This document shows, piece after piece, positions 33,935 to 42,346 of a stretch of 64,000 nucleotides of DNA. Each line of letters begins with the position of its first letter. The stretch's first letter is position 1. The stretch is taken from the NCBI GenBank assembly GCA_045110515.1, contig JBGCGD010000011.1:1-64000 (forward strand). The letters run 5' to 3'. The DNA is from Granulosicoccus sp045110515 (lineage in GTDB: Bacteria > Pseudomonadota > Gammaproteobacteria > Granulosicoccales > Granulosicoccaceae). The position numbers and the translations under genes were made by a program. The notes below the pieces were generated by a model. The model saw nothing but the letters and a program-made list of their open reading frames with translations, had not been told where the DNA came from and made no database searches.

Positions 33935-36106
33935 CTATGCTGGATCCGAAGACTGTGGCGAATCATGACCTAAGAGCGTAGTTAATGTATCCAGCAGGTG
34001 TGTCGCTGCCTTGGCGATAACAGTCCCTGGGGGGAACACCGCTGCAGCCCCTGCTTCAAGCAGAGTAGGGACGTCTTGTGGCGGAATGACACCACCAACG
34101 ACAATCTGAATGTCTTCGCCGCCAATGTTCGCGAGGGCTGCTTTGAGTTCCGGCACCAGTGTTAAATGGCCCGCAGCTAAGGAACTTGCTCCAACGATGT
34201 GAACATCATTGTCGACAGCCTGTCGCGCAACTTCCTCAGGTGTTTGAAACAACGGACCTATATCGACATCGAAGCCTAGGTCGGCAAAGGCTGTTGCAAT
34301 AACTTTTTGGCCTCGATCGTGACCATCTTGTCCCATCTTTGCAATGAGGATTCGGGGTCTGCGCCCTTCGCATTGCATGAAGTGATTGACGCGTTTCTCG
34401 ATGAGTGGGAGTTGATCGCTTTCAGACATGGCGTGAAGGTAGACTCCTTGAATAGACTGAATTCTTGCAGTATGCCTGCCAAAGGCACTCTCCATCGCAT
34501 CAGAAATTTCACCTACGGTTGCGCGTGCGCGAGCTGCATCGACCGCTAGCGCCAATAAATTCCCTGACTCTTCCTTGGCCGCCCGGGATAATGCATTTAT
34601 TGCGTTTTCATGGGCTTTTGGATCTCTATCGCGACGTACACGGTGCAGACGTTCAAGTTGCTGTTCACGAACTTTTGCGTTGTCGACTTTCAATACATCG
34701 ACGGGGGTTTCGTCTTCAAGCACCAGCTCATTGACTCCGACAACGGTTTGTTGGCCGGCATCTATCTTTGCCTGTGTGCGAGCAGCAGCCTCTTCGATAC
34801 GAAGTTTTGGGATGCCAGCTTCGATCGCTTTTGCCATCCCACCTTTATCTTCAACCTCCTGAATGTGAGCCCACGCTTTTTGCGCAAGCTCTCGGGTGAG
34901 TGTTTCCATAAAATGGCTACCACCCCAAGGATCAACGGTATTGCATAGGCCGCTTTCATGTTGCAAGAATAGCTGAGTGTTTCTTGCAATGCGTGCTGAA
35001 AAATCTGTGGGGAGGGCAAGGGCCTCGTCGAATGCGTTAGTGTGTAGTGATTGCGTATGCCCCGCTACAGCTGCCATCGCCTCTATGCCGGTTCTGGTGA
35101 CATTGTTATAGACATCTTGGGCTGTCAAACTCCATCCGGAGGTTTGGCAATGCGTTCGTAAGCTCAGAGAGCGCGGGTTCTTGGGATTGAACTGTTTGAC
35201 CAGCTTAGCCCACAATAATCTAGCTGCGCGCAGCTTTGCAACTTCCATATAGTGATTCATACCAATCGCCCAGAAGAAGGATAAACGCGGGGCGAAACTA
35301 TCGACATCCATTCCTGCGGCAACACCTGTGCGTAAATATTCAATGCCGTCGGCCAGCGTGTACGCAAGCTCAAGATCGGCAGTCGCACCGGCTTCCTGCA
35401 TGTGGTATCCAGAGATACTAATGCTGTTAAATTTAGGCATTTGCTTGGAAGTAAACGCAAAAATGTCGGCGATAATTTTCATCGACGGTGCTGGAGGATA
35501 GATATAAGTATTACGAACCATGAACTCTTTCAAAATATCGTTTTGAATAGTCCCGGTTAGTTTCTCCGGAGAGACCCCTTGCTCTTCAGCAGCAAGAATA
35601 TAGAGCGACATGATCGGAAGCACTGCACCGTTCATCGTCATAGAAACGCTCATTTTATCCAACGGTATTTGATCGAACAAAATTTCCATATCCAGTATGG
35701 AGTCGATGGCAACACCTGCCATACCGACGTCGCTAGTGACTCGAGGGTGGTCTGAGTCATAACCGCGGTGCGTGGGTAAGTCGAACGCAATTGAAAGCCC
35801 TTTTTGCCCCGCTGCTAAATTGCGTTTATAAAACGCATTGCTGTCTTCAGCCGTGGAAAAGCCTGCGTATTGTCTGACAGTCCAAGGCCGTGAAACGTAC
35901 ATGGTCGGGTAGGGGCCGCGCGTATACGGCGCGAAACCCGGAAAGTCTTTCTCATAGCCGGACGATTTTCTATCGTTCGCTGTGTAATGACTCTTAAGCC
36001 CGATGCCTTCAGGAGTAGTGAACAAACCGCTCTTGGTTTCAGCCGGTTTTGCGGCGGTGTTGCTAGGGTCATTGGTGTTGGAAAATCTGAAGGTTGATTG
36101 GCTCAT
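33935..36106 (-). CDS. Methylmalonyl-CoA mutase, large catalytic subunit
   Basis: Adenosylcobalamin enzyme converting (R)-methylmalonyl-CoA to succinyl-CoA. The 723-residue product has the TIM barrel (YTRGPYPTMYVSRPWTVRQY; SISGYHMQEAGATADLELAY) and a complete C-terminal B12 domain with the base-off ligand motif QDGHDRGQKV (about residue 600) and GASSLAAGHL. It is the full-length chain of the scpA/mcmA/mutB type. Its ATG overlaps the small-subunit stop as ATGA and meaB follows directly. Confidence 0.96.
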   Translation of the reverse strand: MSQSTFRFSNTNDPSNTAAKPAETKSGLFTTPEGIGLKSHYTANDRKSSGYEKDFPGFAPYTRGPYPTMYVSRPWTVRQYAGFSTAEDSNAFYKRNLAAGQKGLSIAFDLPTHRGYDSDHPRVTSDVGMAGVAIDSILDMEILFDQIPLDKMSVSMTMNGAVLPIMSLYILAAEEQGVSPEKLTGTIQNDILKEFMVRNTYIYPPAPSMKIIADIFAFTSKQMPKFNSISISGYHMQEAGATADLELAYTLADGIEYLRTGVAAGMDVDSFAPRLSFFWAIGMNHYMEVAKLRAARLLWAKLVKQFNPKNPRSLSLRTHCQTSGWSLTAQDVYNNVTRTGIEAMAAVAGHTQSLHTNAFDEALALPTDFSARIARNTQLFLQHESGLCNTVDPWGGSHFMETLTRELAQKAWAHIQEVEDKGGMAKAIEAGIPKLRIEEAAARTQAKIDAGQQTVVGVNELVLEDETPVDVLKVDNAKVREQQLERLHRVRRDRDPKAHENAINALSRAAKEESGNLLALAVDAARARATVGEISDAMESAFGRHTARIQSIQGVYLHAMSESDQLPLIEKRVNHFMQCEGRRPRILIAKMGQDGHDRGQKVIATAFADLGFDVDIGPLFQTPEEVARQAVDNDVHIVGASSLAAGHLTLVPELKAALANIGGEDIQIVVGGVIPPQDVPTLLEAGAAAVFPPGTVIAKAATHLLDTLTTLLGHDSPQSSDPA

Positions 36107-37581
36107 TGTGCGGCTCCTTCAAATACTTCAGCATCACGCACTGGCTGTAACCGTGCAGTCGAATGAGTAGATAAAGCGCTATTGCCTGCGGAAGACTTGT
36201 TGTTGCTTGGCTGATATCGATTTATTCCCACCATTATCTCGGCATCGCTATTTAGTCGGGCTACCCGCTTTTCATGACTTTCAGTGAGCCTCTGTTGCCA
36301 CTGTCCATCAATAAGAGCTTTAATCCAATGGTCAGCACTGTCGAATTCCTTCAAGGCCCCCCATGTTGAATGGCTAAGTTGTTCGGTTAATGTCTCTATC
36401 GCATACGAGCCAGCCATGGGGTCTGTGACATGAGTGAGACCGCATTCTCTATCTAAAATAATCGGTAAATTACGTGCTATCCGTTCGCCTAAACTGCCAT
36501 CAGACTCTGCCTGCCAAGTACCGACTTGATCGTGAGGGTGAACCAGAATAGTTTGAACGCTGCTTAAGGCCGCAGCCGAACAGGCGGCGATGTTTCTTAG
36601 ATGATTGTTCCAGTGGTCAACAGTTGACAAGTAGCGTTGTGATGTCTCAACCACAATACGTGGTTGCAGATTGTTGTTAGATATAGTGGTGTTATGAGCT
36701 TTGGAAAACTCTGTCAGTAAATGACGCCACAAATTAGAAAAGGCTCTTATTTTTACAACTCCCATAAGCACATCTGCGTCGCAAGCAAACTGGAAGCTTA
36801 TCGCTTGACTTGCTTGATCAAGGCTCATTCTTTCGCTTAAGAGGGCCTCTAGGTAGAGTGTTGCACTCATCAGGGCGGCAATCAGCTCTTGTTTAGCAGT
36901 GGCCCCGGCATTGTGGTGTACGGTTGTGTCCACTAGCACAGCCTGAACTTGTGGTAGTAAGTGGCATTGTTCTGCCGCAAAGTTTGCCATCTTGCTTATA
37001 GTGTCTTGAATAGGTGCCACATCAGATGTGCCAAACAGCCAATCACCAATAGGGTCAACATTTAACGAGATGGATAAGACCTCTTTATTGGTACATTCTG
37101 TGTTGATGTAGCTGTGCAGCTGCTCGGCAATTAAGGGGTAGTGAAGACCAGCGCGGAAACTTACTGGCGATATATCAAGTCTGACCCCGTGTAAAACTGT
37201 CGTTAGGTCGGTGTTTTGATTAACGTGCAGCTCTACTGACGAATTACCTTTTTCTAAGCCCTTAAGCGCTTTTCTGTTAGCGGTGGAGTCGTTCAAGCCA
37301 GCTATTCGAAGACGGTTATCCCACGAGCCTGCTGTCCCTGAATGTTGGCCAAGATGCACATAGGCATTTTCTGGTGCCGTGTCATACAGGACGCCAATGC
37401 TAAGATCGTCGAGCGTTTTGCGTGATATAGAATCTAGCGTATCGTGATTTGGAAGGCCGGCCAGGGCTTGCGTTAACCACTCGTCTCGGGTGGGTGGGCT
37501 GAAGACATGGTCAAGGTCGACGTTAGTTTGCTTAGAGCTTGTCGAAGAGGCGTCTGTGGTCCCTGACGATGCTGCACTCAT
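36103..37581 (-). CDS. mutA: Methylmalonyl-CoA mutase small subunit, lacking B12 domain
   Basis: A 492-residue mutase-fold protein: HVTDPMAGSYAIETLTEQL, SISLNVDPIGDW and RIVVETSQRYLSTVDHWNN correspond to barrel segments of the mutase family. It ends at about the barrel end: the C-terminal cobalamin-binding domain of classic MutA (about 640 residues) is missing. It is thus a structural, non-catalytic partner of the large subunit, as MutA is in heterodimeric enzymes. First gene of the operon; overlap with the large subunit gene is 4 bases. Its own end is continuous, so this looks like a compact form, not a frameshift. Confidence 0.82.
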   Translation of the reverse strand: MSAASSGTTDASSTSSKQTNVDLDHVFSPPTRDEWLTQALAGLPNHDTLDSISRKTLDDLSIGVLYDTAPENAYVHLGQHSGTAGSWDNRLRIAGLNDSTANRKALKGLEKGNSSVELHVNQNTDLTTVLHGVRLDISPVSFRAGLHYPLIAEQLHSYINTECTNKEVLSISLNVDPIGDWLFGTSDVAPIQDTISKMANFAAEQCHLLPQVQAVLVDTTVHHNAGATAKQELIAALMSATLYLEALLSERMSLDQASQAISFQFACDADVLMGVVKIRAFSNLWRHLLTEFSKAHNTTISNNNLQPRIVVETSQRYLSTVDHWNNHLRNIAACSAAALSSVQTILVHPHDQVGTWQAESDGSLGERIARNLPIILDRECGLTHVTDPMAGSYAIETLTEQLSHSTWGALKEFDSADHWIKALIDGQWQQRLTESHEKRVARLNSDAEIMVGINRYQPSNNKSSAGNSALSTHSTARLQPVRDAEVFEGAAQ

Positions 37582-37669
37582 AGTGATGTCACATGCAAAA
37601 AAGTGTTGGTTTCTATTATAGCGGGCAGACCATCAGTGATGGCCAATACTTAACATTCAGCGCCCAGGC

Positions 37670-38977
37670 TTAAGCCTCGGAGCGTTTTAGTTGTCGAATG
37701 AGAAATCGAGCTGGGTTCAGTAGAGGTGCCCATGTACTTAAATCGAAATTCTCGCGGGCTGCGTTGTCCGGGTTCAGCCAATCTGAGTTAGATGTCTCTT
37801 CGTTTGTACCCAGTAGATAATTCGCTAACAATTGGGCACATAGGGGGGCTGTTACAATTCCACGAGAGCCGAGCCCACCAAGCATGTATAAACCATCATG
37901 GCAGGGCAGCGATGCGTAGGTGTCCAGTGACCTGCCATGTCTGATATCGCCATAAATATCACGAGCAAGGGTGAAATCGGGTGCTGGGCCTAGTAACGGC
38001 AATCTATCGGGCGTAGTGGCTCTAACCGCAGCGTAACCTTTAACCGCTGATTCGCGGATTTTTAAATCGGGTAGCAGCTCTTTTAGTCCTTTCAGATTTG
38101 AAAGGTGATCCTGTTCGGTGACCTCCGTACGGATATTCTCACGATCAAACGTTGCACCTACATAAACACCTTCTTCTGTAGGTATCGCATAGTGCTTCCC
38201 ATTGACAACGCAGTTTAGCGTGTCGGAACTATCTTGAAATTCGAAATAACTTAGCTGTCCTCTGGCAGGCGTTAAGGGAATATTTTCGTTTTCCGGTAAC
38301 AAGTGAAAAGCAGAACCCACAGTAAAAACAGTGTGATGTGAGTTAACGCTGTCTTTGTTGGCAAATAGGAGTCGATGATTTTTTTCTTCCGATGAGTCAT
38401 CAATGCTTGTGAGTTCAAAGCCGGTCTGAAGTGTAATCAGAGGATGCTGTGCTAAGGCATTGCACAGTGCAATGGGGTTCAACCATCCTCCGTTTGCAAA
38501 CAACAGAGACGAGCTCTCGGTGCTGATCCCGGCGAAACGCGTGCCAGCATTTTTCGTCAGGCAAGAATAATACTGACTGGGCGGATACACCGAGTGCACT
38601 AGTTGAAGCACTCCGCAGGGGCTAAAGCCAGATACTGATTCAAGATTAAATTTTGCCAAGCGATCAAGCAAAAATTCATGCGCCAGACAGTGGAATGACA
38701 TTCCATTGCTGATGCTGCGGGTGACGAAAGGTTTAACGATACCGACAGGATTTCCGGATGCCTCCAAAGCGACCTTTTCATTCTTCTCAAAGAGGTGCAC
38801 CGGCACGCCTTTTTCGGCAAGAATTCGGGCTAACCAACAGCCCGCCAGCCCTGCACCAACGATAGACAGTGGGACAGCCGAACTGCTCTGCATCGAAGGT
38901 ATTTCGCGCACAGCCGCTGACTTTTCAAGCCACGGTGGTTGATGCACAGTAGGAAATTGATCCCACGGTTTGTGCAT
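37670..38977 (-). CDS. MnmC-type FAD oxidoreductase domain protein
   Basis: A 435-residue flavoprotein matching the C-terminal half of the bifunctional tRNA-wobble enzyme MnmC: PLSIVGAGLAGCWLARIL dinucleotide fold, GGWLNPIALCNAL, ATTPDRLPLLGPAPDF and the near-invariant GLGSRGIVTAPLCAQLL and LNPARFLIRQLKR. The N-terminal methyltransferase half (MnmD) is absent; the first 30 residues may be a remnant linker, and an internal Met at position 29 is a possible start. It would oxidise cmnm5s2U to nm5s2U at tRNA position 34, with the methyl step done elsewhere. Confidence 0.75.
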   Translation of the reverse strand: MHKPWDQFPTVHQPPWLEKSAAVREIPSMQSSSAVPLSIVGAGLAGCWLARILAEKGVPVHLFEKNEKVALEASGNPVGIVKPFVTRSISNGMSFHCLAHEFLLDRLAKFNLESVSGFSPCGVLQLVHSVYPPSQYYSCLTKNAGTRFAGISTESSSLLFANGGWLNPIALCNALAQHPLITLQTGFELTSIDDSSEEKNHRLLFANKDSVNSHHTVFTVGSAFHLLPENENIPLTPARGQLSYFEFQDSSDTLNCVVNGKHYAIPTEEGVYVGATFDRENIRTEVTEQDHLSNLKGLKELLPDLKIRESAVKGYAAVRATTPDRLPLLGPAPDFTLARDIYGDIRHGRSLDTYASLPCHDGLYMLGGLGSRGIVTAPLCAQLLANYLLGTNEETSNSDWLNPDNAARENFDLSTWAPLLNPARFLIRQLKRSEA

Positions 38978-39015
38978 CAGTAGCTAACCTTTGTCTGTTG
39001 GAGTGGCGTTGGGTG

Positions 39016-40224
39016 TTATGTGCCGTAGTGTGATTCGACGTACTGATGAACGATGCTCTGAAATTCCTCGGCGATATGATCACCTTTAAGCGTCATAGCT
39101 TTTTCACCGTCAATGTAGACTGGAGCAATGGGACGCTCGCCAGTACCGGGCAAACTAATACCGATATTGGCATGTTTGCTTTCACCGGGTCCATTGACGA
39201 CGCAGCCCATAACCGCAACAGACATATCTTCAACGCCGGGATGTTTGTCTTTCCAAGCCGGCATACTATCGCGTAAATAAGTTTGGATACGACTCGCAAG
39301 TTCCTGGAAATAAGTGCTGCTGGTCCGCCCACAACCGGGGCACGCTGTCACCATGGGCGTGAATGAACGCAGCCCCATGGTCTGTAGAATTTCCTGAGCA
39401 ACCACAACTTCGTTGGTCCGGTCACCACCGGGTTCTGGCGTTAAGGAGATTCGGATGGTATCGCCAATGCCTTGTTGCATCAGTACCGATAGTGCTGCGG
39501 TAGACGCAACAATACCTTTTGACCCCATGCCAGCTTCAGTCAAACCCAGGTGTAGAGCGAAGTCAGTGCGTGATGCAAGTGTCTGGTAAACATCGATCAA
39601 ATCTTGGACCCGGCTCATTTTGCATGACAAAATTATTTTCTCTCTTGCCAGGCCCAGTTCAACAGCGCGCTCAGCGCTATCGAGTGCAGATTTGATGACG
39701 GCCTCTCGGTTAATCTGCTCCAAAGGTTTCGGATTTTTTAAAGCCGCGTTTTCGTCGAGCAACTTGGCCAACAATTCCTGATCGAGGCTGCCCCAATTTG
39801 CTCCAATTCGAACCGGCTTATCGTTCTTAGCGGCTATCTCGATCATCTGTGCGAATTGCTCGTCTCGCTTAGCGCCTCGACCAACGTTGCCTGGGTTAAT
39901 TCGATACTTTGCCAGTGCAGTTGCGCAGTCAGGTACTGCGGCCAACAGTTTGTGCCCGTTGAAATGAAAATCTCCAACCAACGGAACATCGATATCCATG
40001 CTCAACAGCCGATCGCGGATTTCTGGAACGGCGTTGGCTGCAGCTTCCGTATTCACGGTGATTCGCACCAATTCTGAGCCGGCTCTAGCTAAATCCGCAA
40101 CCTGAGCTGCTGTTCGTATGGCATCCTCAGTGTCGGTGTTAGTCATCGACTGGACCACAATAGGAGCGGCTCCACCAATGGTGACTGAGCCAATTTGAAC
40201 TGATCTTGTCGTTTTGCGAGGCAT
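39016..40224 (-). CDS. ispG: 4-hydroxy-3-methylbut-2-enyl diphosphate synthase
   Basis: Fe-S enzyme of the MEP isoprenoid pathway, making HMBPP from MEcPP. The 402-residue product starts RKTTRSVQIGSVTIGGAAP and contains VQSMTNTDTED, RINPGNVGRG, the two-cysteine loop TACPGCGRTSSTYF and the third ligand VMGCVVNGPGE, which define bacterial GcpE/IspG. Thirty residues longer than the E. coli protein. Same strand as the MnmC-type gene, 38 bases upstream of it. Confidence 0.96.
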   Translation of the reverse strand: MPRKTTRSVQIGSVTIGGAAPIVVQSMTNTDTEDAIRTAAQVADLARAGSELVRITVNTEAAANAVPEIRDRLLSMDIDVPLVGDFHFNGHKLLAAVPDCATALAKYRINPGNVGRGAKRDEQFAQMIEIAAKNDKPVRIGANWGSLDQELLAKLLDENAALKNPKPLEQINREAVIKSALDSAERAVELGLAREKIILSCKMSRVQDLIDVYQTLASRTDFALHLGLTEAGMGSKGIVASTAALSVLMQQGIGDTIRISLTPEPGGDRTNEVVVAQEILQTMGLRSFTPMVTACPGCGRTSSTYFQELASRIQTYLRDSMPAWKDKHPGVEDMSVAVMGCVVNGPGESKHANIGISLPGTGERPIAPVYIDGEKAMTLKGDHIAEEFQSIVHQYVESHYGT

Positions 40225-40366
40225 TGTTTGTATTAAACGCTTGATCGAAAGCTAGAAGGGCCTTAGTTTATCCTTGTCGGCAGATTTTTGATGAATAATA
40301 GTAGTTACTAATCTCCAACGAACGTCGCGTAACGTGCCAATAGGTTTGTCCAAAGAGACGAATTCC

Positions 40367-41425
40367 ATGACAAAAAATCCGGTGTATGAGTTCACCGAGC
40401 GCGAGCAGCACATTCTAAAGCTGCTTGTTGATCACTACATAGAAGAGGGTACCCCTGTCGGTTCAAGGACCCTGTCGCGTTTGCCGGGCATTGACATCAG
40501 CGCCGCATCGGTCCGCAATGTCATGGGTGATCTGGAACACATGGGTTTGCTTAAGTCGCCACATACTTCAGCTGGCAGGGTGCCGACTTCGGCAGCTTTC
40601 AGGGTGTTTGTAGACAACCTTCTAGAAGTTCGTCAGCCTGACGAAAACACGGTTGATCACATTCGTGCCTTACTAGACCCGTCCTTAAACGATCAGGCGC
40701 TCGTCAAGGTTGCATCCAACTACCTGTCAGGATTCACCAAGATGGCCGGCATGGTAACCGTACCGCGCCGTGAGGAAAAACCGCTCCAGCAGGTAGAGTT
40801 TTTGCCTCTTTCCGACAAACGGGTTTTGGTCATTCTAATCATCAGCGATAGTGAGGTACAAAATCGCATTATTCATGTCGAACGTGATTACACCAAAGAG
40901 GAGCTTTCTGAATTTTCCCGTGAGTTGAACGCTGAATACCTCGGGCGGCCATTGGTAGAAGTCCGGGATCGCCTGCGCAAAGATCTAGAACGAACGCGTG
41001 AAGATATGGGAAATTCCATGCAGCGCATGATTGATGTTGCGGGGCAGGCGTTTGGACCGTACGAGTCCGATGAAGCCGCTGACAGCATGGTGTTAGCGGG
41101 TGAAACTAATCTCATGGACCATGCAGATCTGGGCGATGTCAGCAAGCTACGAGATTTGTTCGATGCGTTTTCTCAAAAAAGAGATATATTTCATCTGCTT
41201 GAGCGTTCTGTCTCTGCAGATGGCGTTCAGATCTTCATTGGGCGGGAGTCAGGCTATGACGCGCTAGGCGAATGTAGCGTGGTTACAGCGCCCTACGAGA
41301 TCAACGGCAAGCTTCTGGGCGTGCTTGGCGTTGTAGGTCCAAAGCGCATGTCATACGCCCAGGTCATTCCTGTCGTCGATGTCACGTCAAAATTATTGAG
41401 CGCGGCCTTGAATCTTCGCAGTTAG
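40367..41425 (+). CDS. hrcA: Heat-inducible transcription repressor HrcA
   Basis: Repressor of chaperone genes through CIRCE operators. The 352-residue product starts at ATG 40367 (the frame opens at a GTG, 40334). It has the winged helix EREQHILKLLVDHYIEEGTP, then VGSRTLSRL and SAASVRNVMGDLEHMGLLKS, with HTSAGRVPTSAAFRVFVD, and the C-terminal GAF-like part ending YAQVIPVVDVTSKLLSAAL. It leads the grpE-dnaK-dnaJ group. I find no CIRCE inverted repeat (TTAGCACTC-N9-GAGTGCTAA) in the leader of any gene in this group. Confidence 0.95.
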   Translation: MTKNPVYEFTEREQHILKLLVDHYIEEGTPVGSRTLSRLPGIDISAASVRNVMGDLEHMGLLKSPHTSAGRVPTSAAFRVFVDNLLEVRQPDENTVDHIRALLDPSLNDQALVKVASNYLSGFTKMAGMVTVPRREEKPLQQVEFLPLSDKRVLVILIISDSEVQNRIIHVERDYTKEELSEFSRELNAEYLGRPLVEVRDRLRKDLERTREDMGNSMQRMIDVAGQAFGPYESDEAADSMVLAGETNLMDHADLGDVSKLRDLFDAFSQKRDIFHLLERSVSADGVQIFIGRESGYDALGECSVVTAPYEINGKLLGVLGVVGPKRMSYAQVIPVVDVTSKLLSAALNLRS

Positions 41426-41538
41426 ATCCCATATTCGCGCGGCGGCACGTTTTTAGCACCGTAACTTGGCGTTTGTAAGTCGATTTTGCTTATATTCCGG
41501 CCAACCGTTTTCCATTTTTCCTAAGCGAGTTTTTACTG

Positions 41539-42240
41539 ATGATGCCAGACAATAAAGAAGCGTCTGACAAAGCGGCCGAGGATGCCGTTGAAGACACACA
41601 GGCAGAGGGTGTTGAAGCAGCTAATGCCGAATCAGCAGATGCTGGTCAGCCTGTTGCTGATGAACTACCCGAAGATCAGCTTGCCGCTGCCAGAGCGAAG
41701 GCGCAAGGCGACGACGCAGATCCCCTGGATTTCGGTGACAAGCGCATGGGTGACGAGGCTGAAGCCCCCGATGAGCTTGAGCAACTGCGTGGCCAGTTGG
41801 CTGAAGCCGAGGCAAAAGCCGCTGAACACTGGGATCGCTTGTTGAGATTGCAGGCAGAGATGGAGAATCAACGCAAACGTGCACAAAACGATGTGTCCAA
41901 GGCACGAAAGTTTGCATTAGAAGGTATTGTCGGCGACTTACTTCCGGTTAAAGACAGCCTTGAAATGGGTCTGGCAGCGGCGCAAGCCCCAGAAGCTGAC
42001 TCAAAATCGATTATTGAGGGAGCAGATTTGACCGTTAAAATGCTCACTCAAGTGTTTGAAAAAAATAATATTCTTGAAGTAAATCCTGTAGACGAGAAAT
42101 TCGACCCTGAGTTCCATCAGGCGATGTCCATGCAGGAGGTAGAGGGTGTTCCGGCAAACACAGTGACAGGTGTTATGCAGAAAGGTTACACACTCAATGA
42201 ACGCTTGGTCCGCCCGGCACTGGTCATGGTCGCTAAGTAA
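41539..42240 (+). CDS. grpE: Nucleotide exchange factor GrpE
   Basis: Nucleotide exchange factor for DnaK. The 233-residue product has a long acidic Q/A/E-rich N-terminus (about residues 1-75), a coiled coil ending RLQAEMENQRKRAQND, and the beta domain with FDPEFHQAMSMQEVEGVP, NTVTGVMQKGY and VRPALVMVA at the end, all GrpE hallmarks. The start could be either of two consecutive ATG codons. Second gene of the chaperone block. Confidence 0.95.
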   Translation: MMPDNKEASDKAAEDAVEDTQAEGVEAANAESADAGQPVADELPEDQLAAARAKAQGDDADPLDFGDKRMGDEAEAPDELEQLRGQLAEAEAKAAEHWDRLLRLQAEMENQRKRAQNDVSKARKFALEGIVGDLLPVKDSLEMGLAAAQAPEADSKSIIEGADLTVKMLTQVFEKNNILEVNPVDEKFDPEFHQAMSMQEVEGVPANTVTGVMQKGYTLNERLVRPALVMVAK

Positions 42241-42243
42241 CCC

Positions 42244-42272
42244 CTTGAAAGTTCAAGTGACCACCACATCAT
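42244..42272 (+). promoter_or_regulatory. Possible sigma-32 promoter before dnaK
   Basis: CTTGAAA at 42244-42250, a 14-base spacer, then CACATCAT at 42265-42272, resembling the heat-shock consensus CTTGAAA-N11-16-CCCCATNT. It sits about 75 bases upstream of the dnaK ATG. The -10 half matches only partly, so this is tentative. Confidence 0.45.
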
Positions 42273-42346
42273 CTATGCAACGAACGGAATGCCTCTTAAG
42301 AGGGTTCTGGATTTCATTTAATAAATTAGGTTAAGGATTTTCTATC

